Source of the DNA: an uncultured Rhizobiaceae bacterium | GTDB lineage: Bacteria > Pseudomonadota > Alphaproteobacteria > Rhizobiales > Rhizobiaceae | Reading direction: 5' to 3' | Assembly (NCBI GenBank): GCA_951813045.1 | Contig: CATOTF010000002.1 | Location: forward strand, 1,488,001 to 1,552,000 | DNA: 64,000 bases | Shown: positions 34,651 through 44,588 of the stretch, piece after piece | How positions within the stretch are numbered: position 1 is the stretch's first letter | Layout of the letters: the number at the start of each line of letters is the position of its first letter | The notes under the pieces: model-generated | What the model saw: only the letters and a program-made list of their open reading frames with translations | Databases searched by the model: none | Told to the model about the DNA's origin: nothing | Made by a program: the position numbers and the translations under genes

Positions 34651-37356
34651 TCAACCTTTTTCGTCCAACTGCTCTTTAACAACAGTCGCCAATTGCTTTA
34701 GCGAATAAGGTTTTGGGATAAAGCCAAACTTCCCCCGTTCCGCTTCGGGGAGGTTCTTTTCGAACGCGTCTTCTGCATATCCTGACGCAAATATAAACGG
34801 AACGGTGTTGCCGGTCTTCCTGACTTCATCAAGCAACGACGGGCCGTCCATTTCGGGCATGACTACATCCGACACCACCAAATCGACCTCGTCGCCAAGC
34901 TCCTCGATAAGCTCCAGTGCAATCGCACCATTTTCTGCCTCGTGCACATCATAACCACGTGCCTGTAATGTCCTGCACCCCACTGCACGGACGGCATCTT
35001 CATCCTCTACAAATACAATAGTTGCGTTACCCGCAAGATCGGTTGCCTTCTCCGTTTTCGATTCTGAGACAACTTTGGACGCCTCGACTTCAGCTTCAGT
35101 CGGTTCGTGCCGCGGTAGATAGATTTTGAAAGTGGTTCCCTGCCCGATTTCTGATTCAGGATAGATAAATCCGTCAGACTGTTTGACGATACCGTAAACC
35201 GTTGAAAGACCCAGCCCGGTTCCCTTGCCAATGTCCTTGGTCGAAAAGAACGGATCAAATATCTTTTGCATGAGTTGTGCGGACATCCCGGTGCCGGTGT
35301 CGCTAACCTCAATCATCACATAGTCAGCGATCGGCATTTCCTTTCGCAAATGTTCCCGCTCTACGACTTCCGAATCCAGATTACTGGTCGAAATTGTTAC
35401 CATTCCACCATCAGAATCCGTGTCATTAATTGCATCGCGGGCATTAACGCAAAGGTTAACGACAACCTGCTCAAACTGGCCGATATCAGCCTTAAGCGGC
35501 CACAGGTCGCGACCATGGTGCATTTCAAGTTTAATTTTATCGCCAACGAGTCGTGCTAACAACATACGCAGGTCCGCCAACACATCGGAAACCGATAATA
35601 TCTGCGGTCGAAGCGTTTGCCGGCGGCTGAATGCAAGCAGTTGGCGCACAAGTGACGCAGCCCTATTCGCGTTCTGCTTGATGTTCATTATATCCGGGAA
35701 AGACGGATCGGAAGGACGGTGGTTCGATAAGAGAAGGTCGGAGAAACCTATGATCGCAGTCAGAACATTGTTGAAGTCGTGGGCAATACCGCCAGCCAAC
35801 TGGCCAACCGCTTGCATCTTTTGGGCCTGCGCCATTTGACGTTCGAGCGCTTTCTGCTCTGTCATTTCAATGGCATACAGGATCGCACGTTCCTTCTTTT
35901 CGCCGTCCTCGTTCTCAGCTTCACCGTCAGCTACCGCACTGACGAAGTAACGGATTGAACATTCCTCATCATCAATTTGCGCTGAAACGCCAGGAAGGAC
36001 GGAATCTACAAACTCGATTGTACCTTTGCCATCATTGGCGTCCTGCATTGCATTTAGCAGTGCTGAGCGTTCGTCTTCGCCACAAAGCTGGTCAATCGTA
36101 ATTCCATCCTTTTTGTGTCGCTTGGCTTTTGCGAGGACCTCGGCGAACAACCGTTGAAACGGCGCGTTCGATTGCACCATTGTGCCATCTTCGGCAAATG
36201 ACGCGATTGCAATGGGCGTGTTATTGAAAAAGCGGGTAAATCGCACTTCCGCCGCCCGAAGGTCCTCAGAAATGCTCTCACCAGCACTGCGGTTGAGGAC
36301 CAATGTTCGGGTATCTCCGGGAGCCCCATCGGGGGAAAATGGCACCTTGTGATATAGACGAACGGGCAGGCTTTGACCGTTCGAACGGGCGAGGTCTAGA
36401 TCAACAACGGCGGTCTTGCTTTCACCGGGCTCAACCTCAAGCGTATTCAGTAGTGCAATACCATCGCCAATCACCAGATTTCCGACATGCAACTCGCCAG
36501 GCTTAAACTGTGCCAGATCAATTCCCAGCCAATCTGCGAGCGTTGCATTTAAGTAAACGATTGCCCCGTCTGCCTGAGCCGAAAAGAAACCGGCAGGAGC
36601 ATGATCCAGATAATCAATTGCGTGCTGCAGTTCCATGAACACAGTTTCCTGGCGCTGGCGTTCCTGGGTTACATCACTTATTTCCCACACAATAAGCGGC
36701 TTTTTATGATCTTTGTGGACAAGTGGTCGTGCGGCCAACCGATACCAGTGGGGGATCATATTTCCCACACCCACATCCAGATTTCGCACATCTTGAATCA
36801 TGCGAAATTCCTGCGTGTCCGTGTGTCCGTTTCGAACCTTTTGATTCATTCGGTACACGATTTCAGAAGCTTCGTCAGAGCTCGAAAATGCCCGCTCTAT
36901 CGTTTTGATATCTCTGGCCTGTTCTGCGCCAATCAAGTCTGCATAGGACTGATTTGCATACACGATTCGTCCATCCCAATCGGTCACGACAGCGCCGTGG
37001 TTCAAGCCATCAACAAATGCGCGGGCAAAATCATCCCGTCTGTTTTTGGAAGATAACTGCACAAAACCAATAGCGACCGTGAACAGGAAAAAGACGCCAA
37101 TCATGGCCAGGAATGAAAGAAGGGCGAGGGTGATCTGTTTTGCACGATCTTCCGGTAGAACTGAGAACAGTCCGACTAGTCCAAGCAAAACGAGGCCCAC
37201 CACCAAGAGGCGACCAACATGACTTCCGCGTTCTGCGCGATCAATAAGGGGGCTATTGGCGGCAACAGGCTTAGTCAATTCATCAGCCCCAAATTTGGAG
37301 TTCTTGATCGACACATCCGAAATCCGCTTCGAATGCCTCTCAATGGGTTCGCTCAT
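34651..37356 (-). CDS. cckA: Cell-cycle hybrid histidine kinase CckA
   Basis: The 901-residue protein has two membrane helices near residues 48-100, followed by PAS modules (from about 115, 240 and 380). The HisKA domain has GGIAHDFNNVLTAIIGFSDL (His526), and the HATPase carries NARDAI and DTGTGM. The C-terminal receiver has VVSDVVMPEMDG (Asp830). Architecture and motifs match CckA, the essential alphaproteobacterial kinase/phosphatase that feeds ChpT-CtrA and CpdR and controls cell cycle and motility. It diverges from a FliO-like flagellar gene. Confidence 0.95.
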   Translation of the reverse strand: MSEPIERHSKRISDVSIKNSKFGADELTKPVAANSPLIDRAERGSHVGRLLVVGLVLLGLVGLFSVLPEDRAKQITLALLSFLAMIGVFFLFTVAIGFVQLSSKNRRDDFARAFVDGLNHGAVVTDWDGRIVYANQSYADLIGAEQARDIKTIERAFSSSDEASEIVYRMNQKVRNGHTDTQEFRMIQDVRNLDVGVGNMIPHWYRLAARPLVHKDHKKPLIVWEISDVTQERQRQETVFMELQHAIDYLDHAPAGFFSAQADGAIVYLNATLADWLGIDLAQFKPGELHVGNLVIGDGIALLNTLEVEPGESKTAVVDLDLARSNGQSLPVRLYHKVPFSPDGAPGDTRTLVLNRSAGESISEDLRAAEVRFTRFFNNTPIAIASFAEDGTMVQSNAPFQRLFAEVLAKAKRHKKDGITIDQLCGEDERSALLNAMQDANDGKGTIEFVDSVLPGVSAQIDDEECSIRYFVSAVADGEAENEDGEKKERAILYAIEMTEQKALERQMAQAQKMQAVGQLAGGIAHDFNNVLTAIIGFSDLLLSNHRPSDPSFPDIMNIKQNANRAASLVRQLLAFSRRQTLRPQILSVSDVLADLRMLLARLVGDKIKLEMHHGRDLWPLKADIGQFEQVVVNLCVNARDAINDTDSDGGMVTISTSNLDSEVVEREHLRKEMPIADYVMIEVSDTGTGMSAQLMQKIFDPFFSTKDIGKGTGLGLSTVYGIVKQSDGFIYPESEIGQGTTFKIYLPRHEPTEAEVEASKVVSESKTEKATDLAGNATIVFVEDEDAVRAVGCRTLQARGYDVHEAENGAIALELIEELGDEVDLVVSDVVMPEMDGPSLLDEVRKTGNTVPFIFASGYAEDAFEKNLPEAERGKFGFIPKPYSLKQLATVVKEQLDEKG

Positions 37357-37583
37357 GATGGAATCACTTCCCCGACCTGTTAGCCCTTTGAATTGCTTGA
37401 ATCACATTAGATTACCACTGAAAAGCCCTTCAATCACCCTGCACATTGCATATTTAAGTGTATGTACAGCGCTTTGTTCTTTGCCTGACCCAATCAGAAC
37501 CTGACAATTTGCATAATTCCGTGTTAAGAAGCACGAACGTCAACGATCAACGCGCCAAAATAAGGCATCAACGGGCAAAATTC

Positions 37584-38285
37584 ATGTATCCCTTTTTCGA
37601 AAAAGATATTCTCGGAGTCGCCGCCGACACCGCCAACCCGCTTGCACTAGGGGTAATCGCCCTTGTTGCGATCCTTATCCTTTTCTTTTTGTACCGTTTG
37701 ATTACCCGCCCGCGTCTTGCAAGTGGCCGTCGAAGCCGCCATGCGCGGCTCGCCATAACCGACGCAGCTTCAGTCGATGACCGTCGCAAACTGGTTCTTG
37801 TTCGCCGTGATGATGTTGAGCATCTGATCATGATTGGTGGAACAACTGACATGGTTATTGAAAGCGATATTCGCAGAACGGAAATCTCCAACCAAAAGCC
37901 AGCTCCGGTTCAGCCCCAGGTCCAGGTGCAGGCCGCTCCGGCAAGAGCCCCTGTTCCTGCACCAGCTCCTGCCCCGGCGCCGAGACGCAGACCGGTTGCA
38001 GCTCCCGCGCCAACACCGGCGGCGCGACCTGTGGCTCAGCCCGCTGCACCTGTTGCTAATCGGGTTGCCGCTCCTCCGCCAAGAAAACCGGCACCACCTG
38101 TTCAGCCGACAGCCACGACTGGCGCAGCTCCCGTAGTCGCTACACCGGCAGCTCCATCCGCAAACAAAGATACACCAGCAGTCAGTGTTACAAATAACGC
38201 ACCGTCAGCAAAAGTGGACGCACCTAAAACGACCATGGGCGATGATATGGATGCGCTTTTGGATGAAATGGCAACTAAGAAATAG
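37584..38285 (+). CDS. FliO-like flagellar biosynthesis protein with Pro/Ala-rich tail
   Basis: The 233-residue protein has a short periplasmic segment, one membrane helix (LGVIALVAILILFFLYRLI), then an SH3-like region RRKLVLVRRDDVEHLIMIGG typical of FliO-family proteins. A long Pro/Ala-rich, low-complexity C-terminal half follows (about residues 105-215). The start is ATG 37584. FliO helps assemble the flagellar export gate, but other flagellar genes are not in the window. It lies beside cckA, as a homologous membrane protein does in several alphaproteobacteria. Confidence 0.75.
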   Translation: MYPFFEKDILGVAADTANPLALGVIALVAILILFFLYRLITRPRLASGRRSRHARLAITDAASVDDRRKLVLVRRDDVEHLIMIGGTTDMVIESDIRRTEISNQKPAPVQPQVQVQAAPARAPVPAPAPAPAPRRRPVAAPAPTPAARPVAQPAAPVANRVAAPPPRKPAPPVQPTATTGAAPVVATPAAPSANKDTPAVSVTNNAPSAKVDAPKTTMGDDMDALLDEMATKK

Positions 38286-38341
38286 TTTTCATTATATAGA
38301 GCTAACATGCATTCTTAATATCTAAGATTAAGAGTGTTCTT

Positions 38342-38755
38342 CTAGTCGTCGCGATAGACTTTTTCGCGGCGTTCGTGTCGTTCCTGCGCTTCCAAAGACA
38401 GCGTAGCAATCGGTCGAGCATCAAGGCGTTGGAGGCTGATTGGCTCTCCTGTATCTTCACAATATCCGTATTCCCCATCATCAATTCGCTTGATCGCCTG
38501 ATTGATTTTGGAAACCAATTTGCGCTGACGGTCACGAGCACGCAATTCAATAGACCGGCTGGATTCAGATGTCGCCCGGTCTGCGAGATCAGGTGCATTG
38601 AGATTATGTTCCTGTAAAGATTCGACGGTCTCGGCGGATTCTTTTTGAATTTCGGAACGCCATGAAATCAGCTTTTCACGGAAATACGCTAATTGCCGTT
38701 CATTCATGAATTCTTCGTTGTCAGAGGGCATATATTCTTTAGTACCAGTAGCCAT
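38342..38755 (-). CDS. dksA: RNA polymerase-binding regulator DksA
   Basis: The 137-residue protein with a coiled coil (about 20-95) inserts into the polymerase secondary channel and cooperates with ppGpp. The C-terminal zinc-finger region reads YGYCEDTGEPISLQRLDARP, then ATLSLEAQERHER. Only one of the canonical cysteines is kept, as in other alphaproteobacterial DksA proteins. The start is ATG 38755, preceded by GGGAG; longer readings lack family similarity. Confidence 0.93.
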   Translation of the reverse strand: MATGTKEYMPSDNEEFMNERQLAYFREKLISWRSEIQKESAETVESLQEHNLNAPDLADRATSESSRSIELRARDRQRKLVSKINQAIKRIDDGEYGYCEDTGEPISLQRLDARPIATLSLEAQERHERREKVYRDD

Positions 38756-38990
38756 TTGGCTCCCTTCCCATCGCCTGCAAAAGCAAAATATCGAATTGCT
38801 TTTCGTGTTCCCATGCGCGCGGTATACTCCCGCTCTGCCTCGGCGACAAGCATCCGTATTTATCAATTTTTCGTTCTGCTCTCCAACTTCAGTAAGGCAT
38901 CAGGTTTTCTGGGCTTTTGGGGTAAAAAAATGCTTAAAAAAAATCTCTCAAGCACTGTGCAGACCAGCTCGTTCCAGCTAGGGATTGGAA

Positions 38991-39506
38991 ATGAAACGGT
39001 TATATATACTGCGGCATGCAAAATCCTCCTGGGCGCAACCGGGTCTCGGTGACATAGACCGGCCATTAAACACACGGGGAAAGCGCCAGCTGGAAGTGCT
39101 TTCTCCCTGGTTTGAGCAACAGCCATGCACTCCGTGCCAAATATTATGTTCACCTGCGGTCAGAACACGCGAAACCCTTGATGGAATCATCAAGGCTGCC
39201 GGTGACGCGCCGACAGAATTCATTGATAGAATGTATAATGGAACTGTCGATAATTACTTGGAAGTTTTATGGCCTCAAACGGCAGATAATCTAATTCTCA
39301 TTGGTCACAATCCAACCTGCGATGAGCTTGCACGTTTCCTTACTAATCCCTCCAGCCCCGCTGCGGAACTTCTGATGGCTCGCCACTTTGGCACCGCCAA
39401 TGTGGCCGTGCTCGAATACACCCGCGATAATTGGTCTGAGCTCTCGGAATCATCCTGTAGTCTTATTGACTTTATTCGCCCAAAGGATCTCCAGCACATC
39501 GGCTAA
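38991..39506 (+). CDS. SixA-type histidine phosphatase
   Basis: The protein of about 171 residues belongs to the histidine phosphatase (phosphoglycerate mutase-like) superfamily, short SixA branch. The catalytic motif LRHAKSSW and second-site RTRETLDG and LIGHNPTCDELA are visible. SixA removes phosphate from phospho-His of phosphorelay proteins, although many homologues have other substrates. ATG 38991 (GGA upstream) is chosen over the TTG two codons before. Confidence 0.85.
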   Translation: MKRLYILRHAKSSWAQPGLGDIDRPLNTRGKRQLEVLSPWFEQQPCTPCQILCSPAVRTRETLDGIIKAAGDAPTEFIDRMYNGTVDNYLEVLWPQTADNLILIGHNPTCDELARFLTNPSSPAAELLMARHFGTANVAVLEYTRDNWSELSESSCSLIDFIRPKDLQHIG

Positions 39507-39578
39507 GTTTCTCGTTCGGCTTTTAATTTCGCGTGGTCGACATATATTACGAAGGTTAGCCCAAATTTAGAGTACCTC

Positions 39579-41033
39579 TTGGCCAAGATTACCTCCTTCA
39601 GTGATGATGCCCTCATCGCCATCGACAATTTATCTGATGCCGCCAACGGCTTGTTTGAGCCTACATTGCGATTTGGCGTTACAGGCCTTTCCAGGGCCGG
39701 AAAAACCGTCTTTATCACCTCACTGGTTCACAATCTGCTGAATGGCGGTCGTCTCCCGTTATTTTCGGCACAGGCGGATGGGCGGTTGGCCAATGCGTAT
39801 TTATCTCCGCAACCAGATGATGGGATTCCAAGGTTTCGCTACGAAGATCATCTTGAAGCGCTGCTGAACGATGGAATATGGCCGCAATCCACGAGCGCTA
39901 TCTCGCAATTGCGCCTGAAAATTGAGTTCGAGTCAGCAAGCGCCTGGAACAGAACATTCGGTTCAGGAAGCCTGACTTTGGATATCGTTGATTACCCCGG
40001 CGAATGGCTGCTCGATCTTCCATTGCTTGGTAAATCCTATGACCAATGGTCAACAGAAGCGATCACACTTTCCAAGCTTCCAAACCGCAAGAGCTTGGCG
40101 AAAGATTGGCATAAGCAGCTTGATGTAATCGATCCTGACCAAGATGAAGACGAGATGGTGGCACGTGACCTGGCCCGGACCTTTACGGAATACCTTCGCG
40201 CCTGCCGTCAGGATAAATCGGCGCTATCAACATTGCCGCCGGGTCGCTTTTTGATGCCAGGAGATCTGGATGGTTCACCCGCGCTAACGTTCGCGCCCCT
40301 TGCACTGGAGGAAAACGGCAGCGCTGCTAAGGGCTCCCTATATTCCATGATGGAGCGACGCTATGAGGCTTATAAGTCCATCGTCGTGAAACCCTTCTTT
40401 CGCGAACATTTTGCAAGGATTGACCGGCAAATTGTGTTGGTGGACGTTTTGCAAGCGCTCAATGCGGGAGGGCCCGCCGTTGCTGATCTTGAAACGGCTT
40501 TGGTCGATATTCTCAACTGCTTCAACCATGGAAAACGCAACTGGCTTACTTCACTGTTCAACACAAGAACCGAACGTATTTTGTTTGCTGCTACCAAAGC
40601 TGATCACTTGCATCATGAAAATCATGATCGATTGGAAGCGATATTGTCCCGGCTAGTCGACAAAGCGATCAAACGAGCGAAATTCAGCGGTGCTCAAACC
40701 GAAGTCGTGGCATTGGCAGCCATCAGAGCGACGTCCGAAGCCATGATGTCACAAGACGGCGAAGAATTGCCTGTCATTGTTGGAACGCCTCTCGCGGGCG
40801 AAACGCTCGCGAAGGAAACATTTGATGGCAGTAAGAAAACCGCTTTGTTTCCAGGCGACCTGCCAGCAAATCCAGCAACTGTATTTGGTGACGACCAAAA
40901 ACCAGGAGACCTTCGTTTCTTAAGGTTCACCCCACCATCCCTCCAAACAACCGCGGAAGGACTTTTACTTTCATTTCCGCACATTCGTTTGGACAGAATA
41001 TTAGAATTTTTGATGGGGGATCAATTACAATGA
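39579..41033 (+). CDS. ycjX: YcjX-family P-loop NTPase
   Basis: The 484-residue protein has the DUF463/YcjX GTPase-like fold: P-loop FGVTGLSRAGKTVFITSLVH, DYPGEWLLDLPLL (Walker B/switch) and FAATKADHLHHENHDRL (base-recognition). It starts at a TTG (39579). It is coupled to ycjF (4-base overlap). The pair is stress-linked in proteobacteria, but its biochemical role is not settled. Confidence 0.9.
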   Translation: MAKITSFSDDALIAIDNLSDAANGLFEPTLRFGVTGLSRAGKTVFITSLVHNLLNGGRLPLFSAQADGRLANAYLSPQPDDGIPRFRYEDHLEALLNDGIWPQSTSAISQLRLKIEFESASAWNRTFGSGSLTLDIVDYPGEWLLDLPLLGKSYDQWSTEAITLSKLPNRKSLAKDWHKQLDVIDPDQDEDEMVARDLARTFTEYLRACRQDKSALSTLPPGRFLMPGDLDGSPALTFAPLALEENGSAAKGSLYSMMERRYEAYKSIVVKPFFREHFARIDRQIVLVDVLQALNAGGPAVADLETALVDILNCFNHGKRNWLTSLFNTRTERILFAATKADHLHHENHDRLEAILSRLVDKAIKRAKFSGAQTEVVALAAIRATSEAMMSQDGEELPVIVGTPLAGETLAKETFDGSKKTALFPGDLPANPATVFGDDQKPGDLRFLRFTPPSLQTTAEGLLLSFPHIRLDRILEFLMGDQLQ

Positions 41034-42151
41034 GTGACCGGAATAAAAGGCGCCCTCCCCGTGTGGTCCAACTGGATCAAACTGATAATGTTGAAGGCAC
41101 CAAACCTGCAGCAAAAGCACCGGTTAAATCCCGCGCAAAACCGCGGAAACCACAAACGGCCAGTCCAAAAAATAAATTAACACCGTTACCTGATAGTGCA
41201 GCGCAACGTATCGATTCCAATAATCTGACTATCCAAGGGGTTGAAGATACGCTGACCCCTCCTCTTCCTACGAAGAAGAAACGGAGCAACGTTTGGTTCA
41301 AACTGTTGACTGGAGCTCTGATAGGTCTTCTATCTTTGGCACTGGGGCTCTGGGTTGACCAACTCGTTAGAGACCTTTTTTCCAGACATGAATGGCTTGG
41401 TTGGCTGGCATTCGCCTTAACCACCGTACTCGGCATGGCAGCGATAGTGATCGTCAGCCGGGAACTCATTGGACTGTCCCACATGGCCACCATTGAGCGG
41501 CTTCGAAACGCGGCGCGAATTGCATCCCAACAGGATGACATGAAAGCGGCTAGAAAGATCATAGACCAGTTAATCGCTCTTTATTCCGGCCGACCAGATA
41601 CCGCCGCAGCACGCGCTGCATTGAGTGACCACATGGATCAGATCATAGACGGTCGTGATTTGATCGCGCTGGCCGAACGAGACTTGATGAAACCCCTTGA
41701 TAATAAAGCCAAAGAAATGGTGATGGCTTCAGCCAAACGTGTGTCCGTTGTTACCGCCATCAGCCCCCGTGCCATTGTCGACATCGGTTATGTGCTGGTT
41801 GAAAATATGCGTTTGATCCGCTCTATTGCCGAATTATATGGAGGCAGACCGGGAATGCTTGGCTCCTGGCGTTTGGCACGAAATGTCCTTGGACATCTGG
41901 CAATTACCGGTTCAATCGCCATCGGCGACGGTATCATTCAACAGGTGGTGGGCCATGGGTTGGCCGCTAAAATTTCAACGCGGTTGGGAGAAGGTGTCGT
42001 CAACGGTCTTTTGACCGCAAGAATCGGGATAGCGGCAACGGATGTGTGCCGCCCATTGGAATTTAACGACCTCACTCGCCCTACAGCCTCAGATTTCCTT
42101 GGGGAATTAACACGATTTTCAAATAAATCGCCTGAGGGTGAAAAAAGCTGA
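41030..42151 (+). CDS. ycjF: YcjF-family inner-membrane protein
   Basis: The 373-residue protein (DUF697/TIGR01620) has a Pro/Lys-rich cytoplasmic N-terminus. Two adjacent membrane helices follow (LLTGALIGLLSLALGLWV and LGWLAFALTTVLGMAAIVIV). The C-terminal DUF697 domain has SVVTAISPRAIVDIGYVL and GDGIIQQVVGHGLAAKIS. It overlaps the ycjX stop, as in many genomes. Confidence 0.9.
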   Translation: MSDRNKRRPPRVVQLDQTDNVEGTKPAAKAPVKSRAKPRKPQTASPKNKLTPLPDSAAQRIDSNNLTIQGVEDTLTPPLPTKKKRSNVWFKLLTGALIGLLSLALGLWVDQLVRDLFSRHEWLGWLAFALTTVLGMAAIVIVSRELIGLSHMATIERLRNAARIASQQDDMKAARKIIDQLIALYSGRPDTAAARAALSDHMDQIIDGRDLIALAERDLMKPLDNKAKEMVMASAKRVSVVTAISPRAIVDIGYVLVENMRLIRSIAELYGGRPGMLGSWRLARNVLGHLAITGSIAIGDGIIQQVVGHGLAAKISTRLGEGVVNGLLTARIGIAATDVCRPLEFNDLTRPTASDFLGELTRFSNKSPEGEKS

Positions 42152-42259
42152 ATTAGAAACATTTCGTGATCGTGTGTGCTTTGGCATTTCCTAATCGTCA
42201 GTATTGCGTTAACCATTTTGATTAATACTCTCACTGCAATCAGATCAGGTTTATGTGTA

Positions 42260-42796
42260 ATGAGTTCCCTGCCCCGACTAGCGAAAGCTATAGTCTGCGC
42301 CTCCGTTTTGACAGCTGCGACTTCCAGCTATTCATCGGCGAGTGAATACGCCTATTTTAAATCAGTCGAGGGGCAATGGTCCGGAGCCGGACGCATTGTG
42401 GCTGGCCCTTATAAAAACACCCGTTTCACGTGCAGACTTTCCGGCGAAGCCCTCGGTCGGGCCGGCATGAAACTTCATGGAACCTGTCGCGTGGGGCTGT
42501 TCTCACAGCCCATCGAAGCCACCGTCATAAAGAAACGCGGCGCCTATCGTGGCGCATTTCTTGATGGGGCAAAAGGGAAAGGCCTTGATATCGTATCGGG
42601 CCGCTTGCGCGGGACAAAACTCGTGCTTGGCATCAAGCGCAAAAGATTGCGTGGCACGATGGTTGCAAACCTGAAAAGCAACAATAACCTCAATATCACC
42701 ATATCCGTTCGGGTAAACGGTGGTCTGACACCTTTTATCGGCTTATCATTGAAGCGTTCGGGCAGTCCGCAAAAAACGAGCTGGTTGAAAAAGTAA
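42260..42796 (+). CDS. Secreted protein of unknown function
   Basis: The 178-residue protein has a signal peptide (AKAIVCASVLTAATSSYSSA, cleavage near SASE). The mature part reads FKSVEGQWSGAGRIVAGPY, FTCRLSGEAL and MKLHGTCRVGLFSQPI, a small beta-rich protein seen next to ycjXF in alphaproteobacteria. Its C-terminus is Lys-rich. I do not recognise a function. The start at ATG 42260 gives a clean signal peptide. Confidence 0.65.
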   Translation: MSSLPRLAKAIVCASVLTAATSSYSSASEYAYFKSVEGQWSGAGRIVAGPYKNTRFTCRLSGEALGRAGMKLHGTCRVGLFSQPIEATVIKKRGAYRGAFLDGAKGKGLDIVSGRLRGTKLVLGIKRKRLRGTMVANLKSNNNLNITISVRVNGGLTPFIGLSLKRSGSPQKTSWLKK

Positions 42797-42812
42797 GCGA
42801 TTAACGTTGTCG

Positions 42813-43331
42813 CTACTGGTTTTTCCACCAGTCTGTACAGGAATCAGTTTTTTCGATCCCTTCCTTGTCAATCGCCTTGGCTAATTGACAAACATTGTTG
42901 CCATTTAATACTAAGTCAGCCGCAATTTCGCACAAAGGCACAAGCACAAATGCTCGTTCAGCGATGCGAGGATGGGGGATAGTCAACCTCTGTTCGTTTT
43001 GCTCAACCCCGTCATAGACAAGAATATCGATGTCGATTGTACGAGGCCCCCAACGCAGAATGCGTTCACGTTTTCCCGCCCGCTCTGCATCCTGACAAAC
43101 ATCCAGCAATTGTTCGGGAGATAATTGTGTTTCGATCTCAGCACAACAGTTTTGGAACCATGGCTGATCGGTCACACCCCACGGAGGCGTTTTGTAAATC
43201 GACGAAACATTGACTACTTTTGTGTTTGCCTGATCATCCAGACTTCTCAGCGCTACACCCATTGCAGATGTGACATCGCCAATATTACCGCCAAACCCCA
43301 GCCACACTTTCCGTGGTGCAGCGCCGGTCAT
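42813..43331 (-). CDS. folK: 2-amino-4-hydroxy-6-hydroxymethyldihydropteridine pyrophosphokinase
   Basis: The 172-residue HPPK transfers pyrophosphate from ATP to 6-hydroxymethyldihydropterin. It shows WLGFGGNIGD, SSIYKTPPWGVTDQPWFQN, the catalytic RWGPRTIDIDILVYD and LTIPHPRIAERAFVLVPL. It overlaps folB by 4 bases and ends the folP-folB-folK series. Confidence 0.96.
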   Translation of the reverse strand: MTGAAPRKVWLGFGGNIGDVTSAMGVALRSLDDQANTKVVNVSSIYKTPPWGVTDQPWFQNCCAEIETQLSPEQLLDVCQDAERAGKRERILRWGPRTIDIDILVYDGVEQNEQRLTIPHPRIAERAFVLVPLCEIAADLVLNGNNVCQLAKAIDKEGIEKTDSCTDWWKNQ

Positions 43332-43702
43332 TCCGGGTGACAAACCGTGACTTCCACATGGTCAAGAATACCGGGCACAGGTGCATTAGGTTTTCTAACG
43401 GTGACACGGGCATGGATGATTTGATCAAATTCGTCACACAGGCCCTGCGCGATATCCAGCGCCAGTGCTTCAATGAGGTACCGGTTCTGCTTGGTCACCA
43501 GTTTCTCGATAACAGCAAAGGCTTCACCGTAGTGAACGGTTCCCTCGATGCGGTCTTCTTCCAGCGCGCCTCTGGGTTCAACTTTAAGAGTTGCGTCGAC
43601 GAAGAACCGCTGGCCGAGTTTAGTCTCTTCCTCAAACACGCCATGGTGGGCAAAAAACGCACAATTCTTGAGCGTGATTTCATAGGTATGGGTTTTAGAC
43701 AT
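43328..43702 (-). CDS. folB: Dihydroneopterin aldolase
   Basis: The 124-residue tunnelling-fold aldolase converts dihydroneopterin to hydroxymethyldihydropterin and glycolaldehyde. Seen: CAFFAHHGVFEEETKLGQRF, the catalytic Glu in that motif, HYGEAFAVIEKLV and VTVRKPNAPVPG. The start is ATG 43702. It overlaps folP (8 bases) and folK (4 bases). Confidence 0.95.
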   Translation of the reverse strand: MSKTHTYEITLKNCAFFAHHGVFEEETKLGQRFFVDATLKVEPRGALEEDRIEGTVHYGEAFAVIEKLVTKQNRYLIEALALDIAQGLCDEFDQIIHARVTVRKPNAPVPGILDHVEVTVCHPE

Positions 43703-44588
43703 CTCTCGACCCTCCAAACTGTTGTGCGATAAGCGCATCGGCAATCGCCAATGCATCTCTGTTTTCCTCTATATCATGGACACGAAAGATTGCCGCGCCT
43801 TTCATCCGGGCGACAACGCTGGTCGCGGCAGTAGCAACGCCGCGCTCCGGCGCATCTTTACCGGTAATCGTACCAAGAAAACGCTTGCGCGAAGTACCGA
43901 CCATTAAACCGACGGCATTACTGGTTTTCCCCAGACAATGGAGTTCATCCAGACGATTCAATAGTTCCAGGTTTATGGCGGGGCCAGTTTTCCCAAAACC
44001 AATTCCCGGATCAAATATCAATTGAACACCAGAAATGCCCGCGGTTGAAAATTCTTTATCCCACTGCTTAAAATAGAGCGCCTGATCCTCAATCGGATCT
44101 TTGTGCACCTCCCGCTCACGGGACGTATGCATCGCGATATATCCGCTACATGATTGCGCCGCTACTTCACAAATCTTCGAGTCTTTCCTGCCTGCCCAAA
44201 CATCGTTGATAATATGTGCGCCTGCATCAATCGCAACTTTCGCAATCTCTGAGCGATAGGTATCAATCGAAATTATCGCGTTAGTTTCTTTCGCGAGAAT
44301 CTCGATTACTGGCAAAATGCGGGAAATCTCTGTTTCCTGATCAACCGGCTCCGCACCCGGGCGCGTACTCTCTCCACCAACATCGATGACATCTGCACCT
44401 TGTGCGACCATAATCTGGGCGCGCTCCAAAGCCTTTTCAGCGGTAATAAATTCACCCCCGTCAGAAAAAGAATCCGGCGTCACATTGAGAATACCCATGA
44501 TGATCGCGCGTGGGCCAATTTCGACCTTCCGCTGGTGCCCCACCAGCCATTCGCGAGGCTTAAACCATTCCTCAACGAATCGGTTCAC
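43695..44588 (-). CDS. folP: Dihydropteroate synthase
   Basis: The 297-residue TIM-barrel enzyme condenses the pterin pyrophosphate with p-aminobenzoate and is the sulfonamide target. It shows IMGILNVTPDSFSDGG, DVGGESTRPGAEPV, FDPGIGFGKT and MVGTSRKRFLG. It overlaps nadE (4 bases) upstream and folB downstream, so folate and NAD genes are cotranscribed. Confidence 0.97.
   Translation of the reverse strand: MNRFVEEWFKPREWLVGHQRKVEIGPRAIIMGILNVTPDSFSDGGEFITAEKALERAQIMVAQGADVIDVGGESTRPGAEPVDQETEISRILPVIEILAKETNAIISIDTYRSEIAKVAIDAGAHIINDVWAGRKDSKICEVAAQSCSGYIAMHTSREREVHKDPIEDQALYFKQWDKEFSTAGISGVQLIFDPGIGFGKTGPAINLELLNRLDELHCLGKTSNAVGLMVGTSRKRFLGTITGKDAPERGVATAATSVVARMKGAAIFRVHDIEENRDALAIADALIAQQFGGSRDV

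Noticed and set aside
37834-38136. Proline/arginine-rich open frames overlapping the FliO-like gene on both strands
   Set aside because: They arise from the Pro/Ala-rich low-complexity tail (GC-rich CCx/GCx codons) and have no ribosome-binding site or recognisable domain.
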